A stretch of DNA of 32,510 nucleotides, taken from NCBI GenBank assembly GCA_964638715.1, contig CAZWZF010000055.1:1-32510 (forward strand), written 5' to 3'. Position 1 is the first letter of the stretch. Every line of letters begins with the position of its first letter. The stretch is from JBAXQQ01 sp037131695 (GTDB lineage Bacteria; Armatimonadota; Hebobacteria; CAIYQO01). Positions 1 to 8,310 of this stretch are shown one piece after another. The position numbers were made by a program, and so were the translations under genes. The notes beneath the pieces were generated by a model. The model was not told the DNA's origin. It saw nothing but the letters and a program-made list of their open reading frames with translations, and did not search any database.

Positions 1-9
1 AAAAAGAAA

Positions 10-40
10 ATCACCTGAAAACTATGTGTTCTCAGGTGAT
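10..40. repeat. 9-bp hairpin upstream of the UroD-like gene
   Basis: ATCACCTGA (10-18) is the exact reverse complement of TCAGGTGAT (32-40), with a 13-nt loop. There is no T-run directly after the stem, so a classical terminator is not supported. It lies about 50 nt before the first gene and could be the end of an upstream transcript, a leader structure or an operator. Confidence 0.5.
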
Positions 41-92
41 ATGGGATGACTGTGACATTTTTTATGAAGAAAAAAGTTGTTGAGGAATCATA

Positions 93-1133
93 ATGACAAA
101 ACGCGAACGAACACTGGCTTCTATTCGCCGGAAACCGCTTGATGCTATTCCCTGGCAATTTGACCTTACCAGTGTGGCGGCGGAGAAATTACGGGTTTAT
201 TTTGGTAATGATGATTTGCTGACTGCAACCGGCGACCATTTTGTCACTGCCGGATTTGGGTCTGGACACGGGACAAAACAAGATGACCCCGGGACTGGTT
301 TGTGGCGCAATGAGTTTGGCACAATATGGCGTGCCGGCGCCCGCGACAGCAATGTCGGCGACTGGGGCGATTTGATTTCTTACCCTCTCCACGAGCCATC
401 ACTTGCGGGATACCATTTCCCGGACGGCACAAATCCCGGTCGGTGGGACCATATACCGACTTTACGCAGGCAGTATCCAGATCATTTTTTGATGGCGCAT
501 GGCAGCGGGCTATTTGAAAACGCCTGGGGATTGTGCGGGTTTGAAAATTATCTCAGTTATATACTCAGCGATGAGGATTTTGTCATTGAAATGACTGAAC
601 ATCTTGCAGATTTCTCCTGTGCCGTCACCGCGCAATTAGCAGACCTGGGGGCAGACGGCATCCGCTTTGGCGACGATTGGGGATTTCAGGATAAATTAAT
701 GATTCTGCCTGATGTATGGCGGCGCATCTTTAAATCACAATACCGCCGCATCTACCAGGCAGCACATGATGCCGGTCTGGTGGTGATGATACATTCCTGC
801 GGCAACATAACCGATATAGTGCCTGACCTTATTGAGATAGGGGTAGAGGTAATCAACGCCTTCCAGCCGGAAGCAATGGATGTCATCTATTGCCAACGCG
901 AATTTGGCAGCGATGTAACTTTCTGGGGTGGTCTCGGTTCGCAAAGCACAATCCCCCTGGGCACTCCGGTACAGGTACGGGAAGAGGCGGTGCGCATGCT
1001 TGATTTATTTTCCGAAGGCGGCTACATCCTTGCCCCTGCCGGCGCAGTGCCAACGGAAACCCCGGTTGAAAATGTGGCAGCGATAATTGAAGTTGCAAAG
1101 GCGCAGTTAAAAAAATTGAGAATTGAGAATTAA
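93..1133 (+). CDS. Uroporphyrinogen decarboxylase (UroD)-family protein, methyltransferase-like
   Basis: A 346-aa protein with the UroD/MtaA-like TIM-barrel pattern. ADGIRFGDDWGFQ (residues 187-199) and VMIHSCGNI (231-239) match the family's conserved strands. His234 and Cys236 sit where corrinoid methyltransferases of this family bind zinc. The C-terminal part has WGGLGSQ (278-284) and GGYILAPAGAVPTETP (309-324), also typical. The ATG is preceded by GAGGA at a good distance. True HemE enzymes make coproporphyrinogen; this divergent group, common in anaerobes of the PVC group, more often accompanies methyl-transfer or sugar catabolism, so I do not call hemE. The substrate is unknown. The last residues, LRIEN and the stop, are encoded by an intergenic-type 7-mer array, so the native C-terminus may have been altered. 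No corrinoid protein gene is adjacent. Confidence 0.85.
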   Translation: MTKRERTLASIRRKPLDAIPWQFDLTSVAAEKLRVYFGNDDLLTATGDHFVTAGFGSGHGTKQDDPGTGLWRNEFGTIWRAGARDSNVGDWGDLISYPLHEPSLAGYHFPDGTNPGRWDHIPTLRRQYPDHFLMAHGSGLFENAWGLCGFENYLSYILSDEDFVIEMTEHLADFSCAVTAQLADLGADGIRFGDDWGFQDKLMILPDVWRRIFKSQYRRIYQAAHDAGLVVMIHSCGNITDIVPDLIEIGVEVINAFQPEAMDVIYCQREFGSDVTFWGGLGSQSTIPLGTPVQVREEAVRMLDLFSEGGYILAPAGAVPTETPVENVAAIIEVAKAQLKKLRIEN

Positions 1134-1149
1134 GAATTGAGAAATGAGG
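1115..1149 (+). repeat. 7-mer phased array (ATTGAGA x5) overlapping a gene end
   Basis: Five consecutive 7-nt units starting at 1115, 1122, 1129, 1136 and 1143 read ATTGAGA, ATTGAGA, ATTAAGA, ATTGAGA and AATGAGG. The stop codon of the UroD-like gene (TAA, 1131-1133) lies inside the third unit. The same unit type recurs at 20216 and, as ATTGACA, at 22941 and 25132. Confidence 0.85.
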
Positions 1150-1264
1150 AAATTCTGGCTATTAATCCTATTTATTTCGTGGGTATTAAATTTTTATGAT
1201 AAAAGTAAGCATTGTGTTTTACCCACTAATTTCCCAAAACTCCTATAAATATGTTATTTTATAG

Positions 1265-1286
1265 CGGTAATGAAATAACATTACCG
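1265..1286. promoter_or_regulatory. Perfect 8-bp inverted repeat, possible operator or leader hairpin
   Basis: CGGTAATG (1265-1272) and CATTACCG (1279-1286) are perfect reverse complements separated by AAATAA. The element ends 21 nt before the ATG of the O-antigen ligase-like gene. It could bind a dimeric regulator or form a leader hairpin limiting initiation, since no strong ribosome-binding site is visible there. No regulator gene for it is seen. Confidence 0.4.
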
Positions 1287-1307
1287 TGAAAGTGATATTT
1301 AATATTA

Positions 1308-3413
1308 ATGAAAAAACGTTTTGAGCCTAAAATAGCTGTTGATTTACCGGTGGTTGTCGACAAGTGGAACAATATAGGGTTATATTTGCTGATGTTCGCT
1401 GCATTTGCCGTGATATTAGCATATATTCGTCCGGATGTACCGCTGTTATACAACAGTATTGAAACCCCGCGGCGGTTGCTGCTATTGTTATCTGCTGGCA
1501 TTGGCGGGGCTATCTTATTAATAATGTCGCTGACGCGCGGGACGGTTGGACGTTTGCAATCAAGCCTTGATAAACCTTTGATGATTTATGCCGGTTCAAT
1601 TCTGCTGGCAGGACTATTAGGTGAAAATCCGCATCTTTCTTTTCTTTCCCAGTTATGGTCAGGTGAATTGGCGATACCGTCATTTGCTACTGGCGTATTG
1701 ATATTTTTATGCTGCCGCGGAATGCTGCGCACAGATGATTCACGGACAAAATTAATAATCGCCATCGCGACGGCAGGCGCAGTCTGCGCATTAATCGGGT
1801 TAATCGACCATTTCTTCACTTATCGCTTATTCCCGTTAAACTCGGTATTTAGCAGTAAGCGTTTGTCTGCCACCCTGGGCAACCCGATGTTCACTGGCAC
1901 TTTGATGGCGATGATTATTCCATTGCAGTTGGGATTATTCATCACTGCTGTAAATCATCGGATGCGGTTATTATCACTGACATTTTTTATGTTGACTGTA
2001 GCGGCATTAGTGTTTACCGAGGCAAGGGCGGCATGGATAGGTTTTGCACTTTCTTTGATAATAGTTGCTTTTAATGTAGTTCGGGCAGACAAGAAATACC
2101 TTAAATCGATAGTGGTATTGCTATCATCGCTATTTGCGGCGGCGGTGTTAATAATCATCTTATATGCACCAACGCGCAACCGGGTAATATCTATATTCAC
2201 AGTTTTAAATAATAAGTTAGACACCTTTCATAAACGCGAATTGTATATGGAAACCGCGTTGAATGTGTTTCAGGCATATCCGATATTCGGATGTGGGTCA
2301 GGCAATTTAAAAGTAGTATTTCCGCAATATCGTCCTTCCAGCACGGTGGTTGAGATGGGTATCCCGGTAAATCGCGGCTACGCTTCCGCGCTTCCCCATA
2401 ACTTCATTATCCAATCGTTGGCAGAAACGGGAATCGTTGGCACCCTGGCGATGCTTTTCTTCATATTTATGTTATTTAAATCTATCATGCAACAGAAAAA
2501 TCCACTTTTGAAAATAGGGTTATCTGGTGCATTGGCTGCATATTTAATATCAAGTCTTGGTTCATTTGATAATGGCGCGACAAGAGGGATTTTCTGGCTG
2601 ATTTGCGGTATCGCCGCTTCTACTGACGCTATAAAAATTAGTGTTTCCACCCTTGATACTGGAAAAATTCAATTATTGCGGCTTGCTCTTATATTTACTG
2701 TTGCAATAACTGTAACGGTAGTGTTTATGCAATTCGCAGGCGCATATTACACCCAACAAGGGTTTAAACATGGCAAAGTTGGTGAGTTGTATGATGCAAA
2801 ACTTGCGTTTGAACGTGCTAAAGGCCTGACTCCAATAGGTGATGCGACTTGCGACAAGGATTTGATGGAGCTTTCTGAATCTATTCGCGATTCAGAAGAT
2901 ACACCAGAAAAACAGGCTAAGATTACTGAAGATGTCTTTTTTTACGGCGAATCCGCGTTAAGAATAAATGATCGAGAACCATTGGTTCTGCGAAAATTAG
3001 CGGATTATTACCGCCAGGCGGCAGTTGGGGAAATGCAAAATAATGACCAGGGAGAAGCTGAAATAGATATCAAGAGATCGCTGCACCTGTTTGAGAATCT
3101 GGTAAGGTTTGAACCAAATTCTTCCCAGGTTCGCATCTCATACGCTGCTGCATTAACTACCAGCGGAGATTTGCTAAGCGCAAAAAAACAGGTAGAAGCC
3201 GCTTTGCTATTAGACCCGGATTATGACGTTGCCAATATCCGCATGGCGCGATACCTTAACGCCATGGTAAAAAATAAAATCCCCGGTGCCGATTTGCCAA
3301 CTGCCTTAAAATATTTTGAAAAAGGCATAAAATTAGGCTATAAATTATCAGCTTCCGAACAACAGGAATACGACTATTGTCGGGCGAATGCTGGCGTTAA
3401 GCAGTCACCTTGA
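1308..3413 (+). CDS. O-antigen ligase/polymerase-like (Wzy_C) membrane protein with C-terminal TPR region
   Basis: A 701-aa protein. Roughly residues 20-480 carry about ten to twelve hydrophobic segments. The Wzy_C-type core includes TEARAAWIGFAL (237-248, with the Arg240 region) and a large external loop holding the pattern FQAYPIFGCGSGN (321-333) and LPHNFIIQSLAETGIVG (362-378). An RxxW-like motif and a His in the big periplasmic loop are usual in WaaL/Wzy ligases. Residues about 500-690 are soluble and helical, consistent with TPR repeats that bind partner proteins. It probably transfers or polymerises surface glycans at the inner membrane; substrate unknown. ATG follows an A/T-rich leader with no clear Shine-Dalgarno. 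No other surface-glycan genes adjoin it except a GT2 25 kb away. Confidence 0.8.
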   Translation: MKKRFEPKIAVDLPVVVDKWNNIGLYLLMFAAFAVILAYIRPDVPLLYNSIETPRRLLLLLSAGIGGAILLIMSLTRGTVGRLQSSLDKPLMIYAGSILLAGLLGENPHLSFLSQLWSGELAIPSFATGVLIFLCCRGMLRTDDSRTKLIIAIATAGAVCALIGLIDHFFTYRLFPLNSVFSSKRLSATLGNPMFTGTLMAMIIPLQLGLFITAVNHRMRLLSLTFFMLTVAALVFTEARAAWIGFALSLIIVAFNVVRADKKYLKSIVVLLSSLFAAAVLIIILYAPTRNRVISIFTVLNNKLDTFHKRELYMETALNVFQAYPIFGCGSGNLKVVFPQYRPSSTVVEMGIPVNRGYASALPHNFIIQSLAETGIVGTLAMLFFIFMLFKSIMQQKNPLLKIGLSGALAAYLISSLGSFDNGATRGIFWLICGIAASTDAIKISVSTLDTGKIQLLRLALIFTVAITVTVVFMQFAGAYYTQQGFKHGKVGELYDAKLAFERAKGLTPIGDATCDKDLMELSESIRDSEDTPEKQAKITEDVFFYGESALRINDREPLVLRKLADYYRQAAVGEMQNNDQGEAEIDIKRSLHLFENLVRFEPNSSQVRISYAAALTTSGDLLSAKKQVEAALLLDPDYDVANIRMARYLNAMVKNKIPGADLPTALKYFEKGIKLGYKLSASEQQEYDYCRANAGVKQSP

Positions 3414-3540
3414 TTTGTTGCCAGATATTTGCAAACACCCCTCCTTGCCAAGTTGTGCTTTATACACATTTTTTGTACTTTTCGTGTATTTCGAGGTAAA
3501 ACTTAAAACTACAAAAGGTATATTTACTGTCTTTAGGAAA

Positions 3541-3870
3541 TTATGTTATTTCCTGAAGTACTACTGCAGTTCCATACGCTAAGACTTCAGTTGCTGATGA
3601 CTGGGAAACTACTTCGGTTGCATCGTAATGGAAGCCAATCACTGCATTTGCTCCCATCTCTTTAGCGTGTCTAACCATGTAATCATAAGCGTCCTGCCGT
3701 GTTTGTTCACACATCTCAGTATAGGCAGCATTATGACCGCCAAATATGCCGATTAAACCTCCCAGACATCCCTGACCAATAGTCGGAGATCGTACAACTA
3801 TGCCGCGAACTATACCTAAATAGTTCACAACTTTGTAACCTTCGACAGCAAATGTGGTTGTTACTAACAT
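3541..3870 (-). CDS. YbjQ-family (UPF0145) protein
   Basis: A 109-aa protein starting MLVTTT. I chose the ATG at 3870 because GGAGGT (3875-3880) is placed correctly 4 nt before it; a TTG 12 nt further upstream would put that site inside the gene. The sequence RGIVVRSPTIGQ, followed by GLIGIFGGHNAAYTEM, then AYDYMVRHAKEMGANAVIGFHYDAT and a final YGTAVVLQ strand, is characteristic of YbjQ/UPF0145 proteins, about 105 aa long and thought to be pentameric. Their biochemical role is not established; a metal-binding role has been suggested in domain names only. It is the last gene of a long leftward run and faces the O-antigen ligase gene convergently. Confidence 0.88.
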   Translation of the reverse strand: MLVTTTFAVEGYKVVNYLGIVRGIVVRSPTIGQGCLGGLIGIFGGHNAAYTEMCEQTRQDAYDYMVRHAKEMGANAVIGFHYDATEVVSQSSATEVLAYGTAVVLQEIT

Positions 3871-3898
3871 TTTTACCTCCAAAATATTTTGTGATTAC

Positions 3899-4681
3899 TT
3901 ATTTCTTCGTCAACAATTCAATATCCTCTGCCAGCATATCGCGTTTTACCTGCGGGAAAATTCCTATGCAGGCGGCATCATTTTCACGCAGGTGTTTTTT
4001 TACAAAGGCAAATGCTTCGCGTGGTTCAGTGCGGCCGGCGGCGAGTACCTTATAATGAATTACTGGTTTTGGCAAATCTTTTATGATTGCGACCATGGCA
4101 TCGCGGTCTTCAGTCAGAAACTGTTCGTCGAATCCATGTATGTGACTTGCGTTGTTTACCCGCGGAATGGGATTGTAATATGAGCACATGAAATAATCAA
4201 CATCCAGGTTTTCCTTTGCCCATTCAAAAACTGCCGGGTTATGCCCGGCAATTCCTGCCAGCAAACCGGCTTTTTTTATCTTTGTTACCATTTCCGGTAG
4301 TTCGTCTTCCTTGCCGTTGGCCAAATGGTAATCCGCTACTCCGCCATGAATATGACAGCCTATCGCGCCACCCAGCAAAGCACCGCCGATGCTGCTGTCA
4401 ATCGAGGCGAACTCCGGGCAGGTTTGCGTCAGCCACTGAATCTTCCCACCCTCGTTGTGGTATTCATACATCAACCGCGATATATGGGCGTCTCCGCGAG
4501 CGATTATGGTATTCACCTCGTGCGTTTCCGCGTCGCGCAGAATCTCTTTTACCTGTTCAACCGTAAAATATCGCCGCATTTTCTCATCGGTTTCAGTACC
4601 CAGATGCGATACCGCGCTAAAGGGATTGCCGCCCAGAATAAACTTTGAAACCTTATTGTTTCCCATTTGAATAAATAGCAT
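3899..4681 (-). CDS. TIM-barrel-like protein of unknown function (aldo/keto reductase-like)
   Basis: A 260-aa cytosolic protein. It opens with MGNNKVSKFILGGNPFS and contains regularly spaced strand-helix units such as TIIARGDAHISRLMYEY, GCHIHGG, AGLLAGIAGHNPAVFEWAKE, DYFMCSYYNPIP and KPVIHYKVLAAGR. This layout resembles aldo/keto reductase-like TIM barrels often found in Planctomycetota and Lentisphaerota, but I do not see the full AKR catalytic tetrad or a clear NADP loop. The conserved His pairs (HIHGG, NNASHIHGF) could bind a metal or a sugar. ATG at 4681 is preceded by GGGAG at good spacing. It lies just 18 nt after the glycosidase-like gene, suggesting co-transcription and a role in sugar processing (inference). 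Confidence 0.6.
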   Translation of the reverse strand: MLFIQMGNNKVSKFILGGNPFSAVSHLGTETDEKMRRYFTVEQVKEILRDAETHEVNTIIARGDAHISRLMYEYHNEGGKIQWLTQTCPEFASIDSSIGGALLGGAIGCHIHGGVADYHLANGKEDELPEMVTKIKKAGLLAGIAGHNPAVFEWAKENLDVDYFMCSYYNPIPRVNNASHIHGFDEQFLTEDRDAMVAIIKDLPKPVIHYKVLAAGRTEPREAFAFVKKHLRENDAACIGIFPQVKRDMLAEDIELLTKK

Positions 4682-4699
4682 AATTGCTCCCGTGAATAA

Positions 4700-6730
4700 T
4701 CAACTAATTTCCAACATGACATGCCCGCAAATCATCGGTACAACCACAATTATACGATTGTCTTCCCGGATAAACTCTAACTCGGTTTTTTCAGGAACTA
4801 ATCGCACCCGGGTGACAGAAGTATCTTCGCGAAGTGATACCTTAATGTTATATAGCGGCACCACATCTTCAACTATTTCAAATCTGCTGGTTCGTCGTTC
4901 CGGCACATAATAAAGCAAATGTACTACCCGGCGACCGTCCTGTTTGTGTATTGCTGTTTCCATTGCTGCCGGACCATTATGCCGCAATAACGGCTCTGGC
5001 AATATTCGAGCAAGAGCATTAAGAAATATAGTCCGTACCCATCGCGGTGCGAATTCTGCGTAAAGTGCACCGATAGCATGAGCAAAATAAATGACATTTC
5101 CATTCTGCACCACAGCAGCAGAGCCAATTCGACCGGATGTTGGCGATTGCTGGTGCGAAGCAAAATGCTCATAAGTCCTATCGTAATATGGCAATACCAC
5201 ATCAGCCAGAACAGTAGAACCTGTGATTGCCTCAACTTCAACCGCTTTTGTATACATCACCATGTCACCGGCAGGGACATCCGCGGCTATCTCTTTGCGG
5301 GGACGAATAAAATCGGCATGGGTGGTATCACACCAATCCCAATGTTCACTGAATAGCCGTCCGCGTGCCGGTTTGCCATCCGGTGCCAATACTCCGGCAC
5401 CCAGGGAACGAATCCCAAGTTCCGGGAATGATACTGTCTTGTTATCAGGGTCAATACCTGACTCAAATGATGCCAGCAATGCGCCGCCAGACTTTACAAA
5501 GTCGCGCAATTTTTCTGCCAACATTGAATTTACAGTGATATAATCCGGCAAAATTACTACTTTATATGGTTTGAAATCCATCTCCGAATCTATAATATCG
5601 AATTGATGACCACCTTCAGCAAGCATCCGAACCATGCCGGAAACGCTGGTTTGCCAGGGACCGAACTCTTCCGCGGAAAGCATTGCGATATCTGTCAGCG
5701 GTTTTGCATCCAGGCACCACGGTTCTTTCTTTTCCACCTCGGCATAAACTTTACCGATTAATTCGTAGGTCGGTGATTCCAGAACACCATTTGGATGCAT
5801 CTGGTCGCCCACTGAACATCGACAGCCAAGTGCAAGCAACTGGTAGCATTCATATTCCAGCGCTGCCAGATTTTTCAGCGAATGCACATCACCCCAACCA
5901 CGATGAAATTTGCCGGTCATTCCCATACAGGGACTGCCAAGATTGCGTGCGAAACGGGCTATGGTGGGAAATGCCATGTAACCACCGCTGAAACCGCTGG
6001 GGAGCGCATCAAATTCAAAGTGCGAGAAGGCAGGCGACTGGGAACGATTGCCCGGACGAATATCACCACTGTTGTAATATATCGAACAGTCGGGATTTAT
6101 CCCACGGACGAAATCGCTCATTTCCAGCAGAAAACGATTCATTACTTCAATGGCATGTTTTTTACGGTCAGTTTCGTTAAATGGATTTAATTTCTTTCTC
6201 AGCATATCAGCTTTGCAAAGATCGCAAACACATTCGCGTGGCCACAATATATCAAAGAATATTCCATCAGTAGGAAACATCTCCAACACTTCACGAACAT
6301 GTTCCTGTAGAAATTCAATATATTTGTCATGGTTAAGGCATAGAAATCTATAGAATCCCGGTTCCAACGGGCCATTCCCATCAATAACGCCATCCGGTCG
6401 CACCACGCACCAGTCCAAGTGCCGTTGTGCTGTAAAATGATCCCATTGCACGGTTATGTATATCGGCGCACGGACACCGCGGCTATGCAGCGCTTCTATC
6501 TGTTCACCCAACAGATTGCGGTGCTTTAATTGCGGGTGCACTCGTTCGGGAAAACGGGGAGAATCGTAATAAAGCCACCCATTATGGCAACGGGCAAAAC
6601 ATGTCGCCGAATTAATGTGTGCGGCAACGATAGTGTCGGCAAACTTTTCAGGATCAAAATCCACCGCAAGGTCGGGGATATCAGCCGGAATGTGGTAGTC
6701 AAGATGAATCTGACGATATCGTAAATCCAT
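4700..6730 (-). CDS. Hypothetical glycoside hydrolase (GHL6-type) with beta-galactosidase trimerisation-like domain
   Basis: A 676-aa protein without signal peptide. The N-terminal part is a (beta/alpha)8-like domain: RQIHLDYHIP (6-15), NSATCFARCHNGWLYYDS, GVRAPIYITVQWDHF and TDGIFFDILWPRECVCDLC. This matches the pattern of the hypothetical glycosyl hydrolase 6 family. The middle part (about 350-450), with IAMLSAEEFGPW, YKVVILPDYITVNSMLAEKL and FVKSGGALLASFESG, resembles the Rossmann-like trimerisation domain of GH42 beta-galactosidases. The C-terminal part is beta-rich. FFD may hold a catalytic aspartate, but this is inference. The CxCxxC cluster is unusual and could bind zinc. It sits 14 nt from the GNAT gene, within an apparent leftward operon. 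The sugar substrate is unknown. Confidence 0.7.
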   Translation of the reverse strand: MDLRYRQIHLDYHIPADIPDLAVDFDPEKFADTIVAAHINSATCFARCHNGWLYYDSPRFPERVHPQLKHRNLLGEQIEALHSRGVRAPIYITVQWDHFTAQRHLDWCVVRPDGVIDGNGPLEPGFYRFLCLNHDKYIEFLQEHVREVLEMFPTDGIFFDILWPRECVCDLCKADMLRKKLNPFNETDRKKHAIEVMNRFLLEMSDFVRGINPDCSIYYNSGDIRPGNRSQSPAFSHFEFDALPSGFSGGYMAFPTIARFARNLGSPCMGMTGKFHRGWGDVHSLKNLAALEYECYQLLALGCRCSVGDQMHPNGVLESPTYELIGKVYAEVEKKEPWCLDAKPLTDIAMLSAEEFGPWQTSVSGMVRMLAEGGHQFDIIDSEMDFKPYKVVILPDYITVNSMLAEKLRDFVKSGGALLASFESGIDPDNKTVSFPELGIRSLGAGVLAPDGKPARGRLFSEHWDWCDTTHADFIRPRKEIAADVPAGDMVMYTKAVEVEAITGSTVLADVVLPYYDRTYEHFASHQQSPTSGRIGSAAVVQNGNVIYFAHAIGALYAEFAPRWVRTIFLNALARILPEPLLRHNGPAAMETAIHKQDGRRVVHLLYYVPERRTSRFEIVEDVVPLYNIKVSLREDTSVTRVRLVPEKTELEFIREDNRIIVVVPMICGHVMLEIS

Positions 6731-6744
6731 GTTTTTTCTCCCTG

Positions 6745-7503
6745 TTATACTTCTGTCCCGGAATCTATGCGTTTTAGTTTTAAATAACGCAATATGTCAT
6801 CACGTTTTTGCTGGTTTATAATATAAACCATTTGTCGTTCGTCGCGAAGCCGGGTAGCCTGTACCGTGCCGGATGTCGCCGCTGTCACGTCTACTTCAAG
6901 CGGGATACGCAGGATGCCGACATATTCAAAACCGGCGTGCAGGTAAGTATTCCACCCCGCTTCATTCGTTTTAACGGTGGTTAATTCTACGCCGTCAGCA
7001 TTAAGGCTGTGTGCAACTGCCTGCAATATGCGCACTGCCAATCCGCCAAAACCCTTGCCGTGATAGGTGTCGGCAATTGCCACACCCAACTCCGGCAGTT
7101 CGACGCCATGTTCGCGGGAATGAGCATTGCCACCCGCCGCCCATAGAAAGAAATGCCCAATCGGAATGTTATTGTAAATAATCAGGTAAGAAGCGGTTTG
7201 ATGGTTAATTGATTGCTGGATTGCAGCAAGGAAAGCATCTTTAAGTCGCGGGGCATCATACCAGGGGTATGGCCCAAAAAGGTCTTTAGATAATTCACTT
7301 AAACCTTCGCCGAATTTATAAAGCAGTTCAAGGTCACCTTCGCGAATGTTGCGTATCTGGCAGCGCTCGTTTTCGTTAATTACAAATGAAGTATCTATCT
7401 TCCAGGCAGATGGTGCATAAATGACAACATCATTCACCTTTCCATCAGTCTTTCGCCTGGTGTAATCATCAATAATCAGCAATAAATCTGTTTCCAGCAG
7501 CAT
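6745..7503 (-). CDS. GNAT-family N-acetyltransferase
   Basis: A 252-aa protein. Residues about 45-215 carry a GNAT domain: QIRNIREGDLELLYKFGEGL at its start, SYLIIYNNIPIGHFFLW as the central beta strands, and LGVAIADTYHGKGFGGLAV as the acetyl-CoA binding motif A (the Q/RxxGxG/A loop reads HGKGFGG). WNTYLHAGFEYVGI is motif B. The first 40 residues are an extension unlike standard GNATs, and the last 35 are helical and basic. The substrate cannot be told. ATG at 7503 has a GGGGGT-like ribosome site. A 7-mer array and a palindrome separate it from hisA, so it may be transcribed apart from the hisA group. Confidence 0.85.
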   Translation of the reverse strand: MLLETDLLLIIDDYTRRKTDGKVNDVVIYAPSAWKIDTSFVINENERCQIRNIREGDLELLYKFGEGLSELSKDLFGPYPWYDAPRLKDAFLAAIQQSINHQTASYLIIYNNIPIGHFFLWAAGGNAHSREHGVELPELGVAIADTYHGKGFGGLAVRILQAVAHSLNADGVELTTVKTNEAGWNTYLHAGFEYVGILRIPLEVDVTAATSGTVQATRLRDERQMVYIINQQKRDDILRYLKLKRIDSGTEV

Positions 7504-7517
7504 AATACCCCCTGTTT

Positions 7518-7552
7518 AGAAGAGAGAAGAGTGAGGAGAGAAGAGAGAAAAC
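7518..7552. repeat. 7-mer purine array (AGAAGAG type)
   Basis: Five 7-nt units starting at 7518 read AGAAGAG, AGAAGAG, TGAGGAG, AGAAGAG and AGAAAAC. It follows the GNAT start and abuts the 25-nt palindromic repeat. Read on the minus strand, TTTCTCTC from this array can pair with GAGAGAAA on the far side of the palindrome, making one compound hairpin between hisA and the GNAT gene. Confidence 0.75.
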
Positions 7553-7575
7553 GTGGCGTCACCGTCCCGGTGACG
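7551..7575 (-). repeat. 25-nt palindromic REP-like repeat, copy A (possible terminator of hisA)
   Basis: The core is GTCACCG-TCC-CGGTGAC, a 7-bp perfect stem with a 3-nt loop. The whole 25 nt occurs again as its exact reverse complement at 20730-20754. On the minus strand it comes right after the hisA stop and is followed by a pyrimidine-rich stretch with TTTTCTCTC, so it may end or attenuate the hisA transcript. Confidence 0.8.
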
Positions 7576-7588
7576 ATTTCTCTCTTTT

Positions 7589-8308
7589 TTATCCAAACTC
7601 AGCAACTACTTCTGCCAAATCAATATCTCCGGTATATAATGCGCGGCCGATGATGGCGCCTTCTATGCCGGGGTATTTTGATAATTGGCGGATATCTTCT
7701 ATTTTTGACATACCGCCGCTGGCGATAATTGCCATACCGGTATCCTGTGCCAATTGTGCGGTAGCGGGGATGTTGGGGCCAGTTAGCATGCCATCACGGC
7801 TGATGTCGGTATATATCACCCGGCAAGCACCGAATGGTTTTAGTGATAGCGCCAGTTCGGTGGCAGTCATTTTTACTGTTTCCTGCCAGCCTTTAACCGC
7901 TACCTGACCATTTTTCGCATCAACGCCAAGAATAAGTTTATCGCCAAATTTCAAGAATATTTCTTGTGCCCAGGCAGGATCAATAGCGGCGCGGGTGCCG
8001 AGGATGCATCTATTCACCCCGCGTGACAACAGTTTCTCGATGGTATCGGCTTCACGGATTCCACCGCCTACCTGCACCGGAATATCAAGCGCATTGGCGA
8101 TAGCGGCGATTACATCATGGTTGCATGGTGAACCTTCCCTGGCCCCGTTCAAGTCTACTACATGCAGTCTTTTCGCGCCTTGCGACTGCCATTTCAGTGC
8201 CATTGCCACCGGGTCGTCGCCATAAACAGTGCTTTTATCGTACTCTCCCTGGCTCAACCGCACACAGCGGCCGTCCAACAAGTCGATTGCGGGAATGGGT
8301 AAAATCAT
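7589..8308 (-). CDS. hisA: HisA, phosphoribosylformimino-AICAR-phosphate isomerase
   Basis: A 239-aa protein, the usual length, that performs the Amadori isomerisation in histidine biosynthesis (ProFAR to PRFAR). AIDLLDGRCVRL (7-18) supplies Asp9 and GVDAKNGQVAVKGW (128-141) supplies Asp130, the two general acid/base residues. VQVGGGIRE (78-86) and the YTDISRDGMLTGPN segment followed by IASGGM form the two phosphate-binding halves of the barrel. I chose the ATG at 8308, preceded by AGAGG, over an in-frame TTG 21 nt upstream that lies inside the rpe end. The rpe stop is 2 nt away, so the two are surely cotranscribed. No other his gene is in the window. A dual HisA/TrpF (PriA) role is possible but not shown by sequence. 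Confidence 0.95.
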   Translation of the reverse strand: MILPIPAIDLLDGRCVRLSQGEYDKSTVYGDDPVAMALKWQSQGAKRLHVVDLNGAREGSPCNHDVIAAIANALDIPVQVGGGIREADTIEKLLSRGVNRCILGTRAAIDPAWAQEIFLKFGDKLILGVDAKNGQVAVKGWQETVKMTATELALSLKPFGACRVIYTDISRDGMLTGPNIPATAQLAQDTGMAIIASGGMSKIEDIRQLSKYPGIEGAIIGRALYTGDIDLAEVVAEFG

Positions 8309-8310
8309 CG

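Noticed and set aside
93..1133. Calling the first gene hemE.
   Set aside because: It has the divergent methyltransferase-like pattern (IHSCGNI) and no heme genes beside it.
3388..3582. A 64-aa plus-strand frame after the O-antigen ligase gene.
   Set aside because: It overlaps that gene's end, has no ribosome site and low-complexity residues; the gap 3414-3540 has only a weak A/T inverted repeat.
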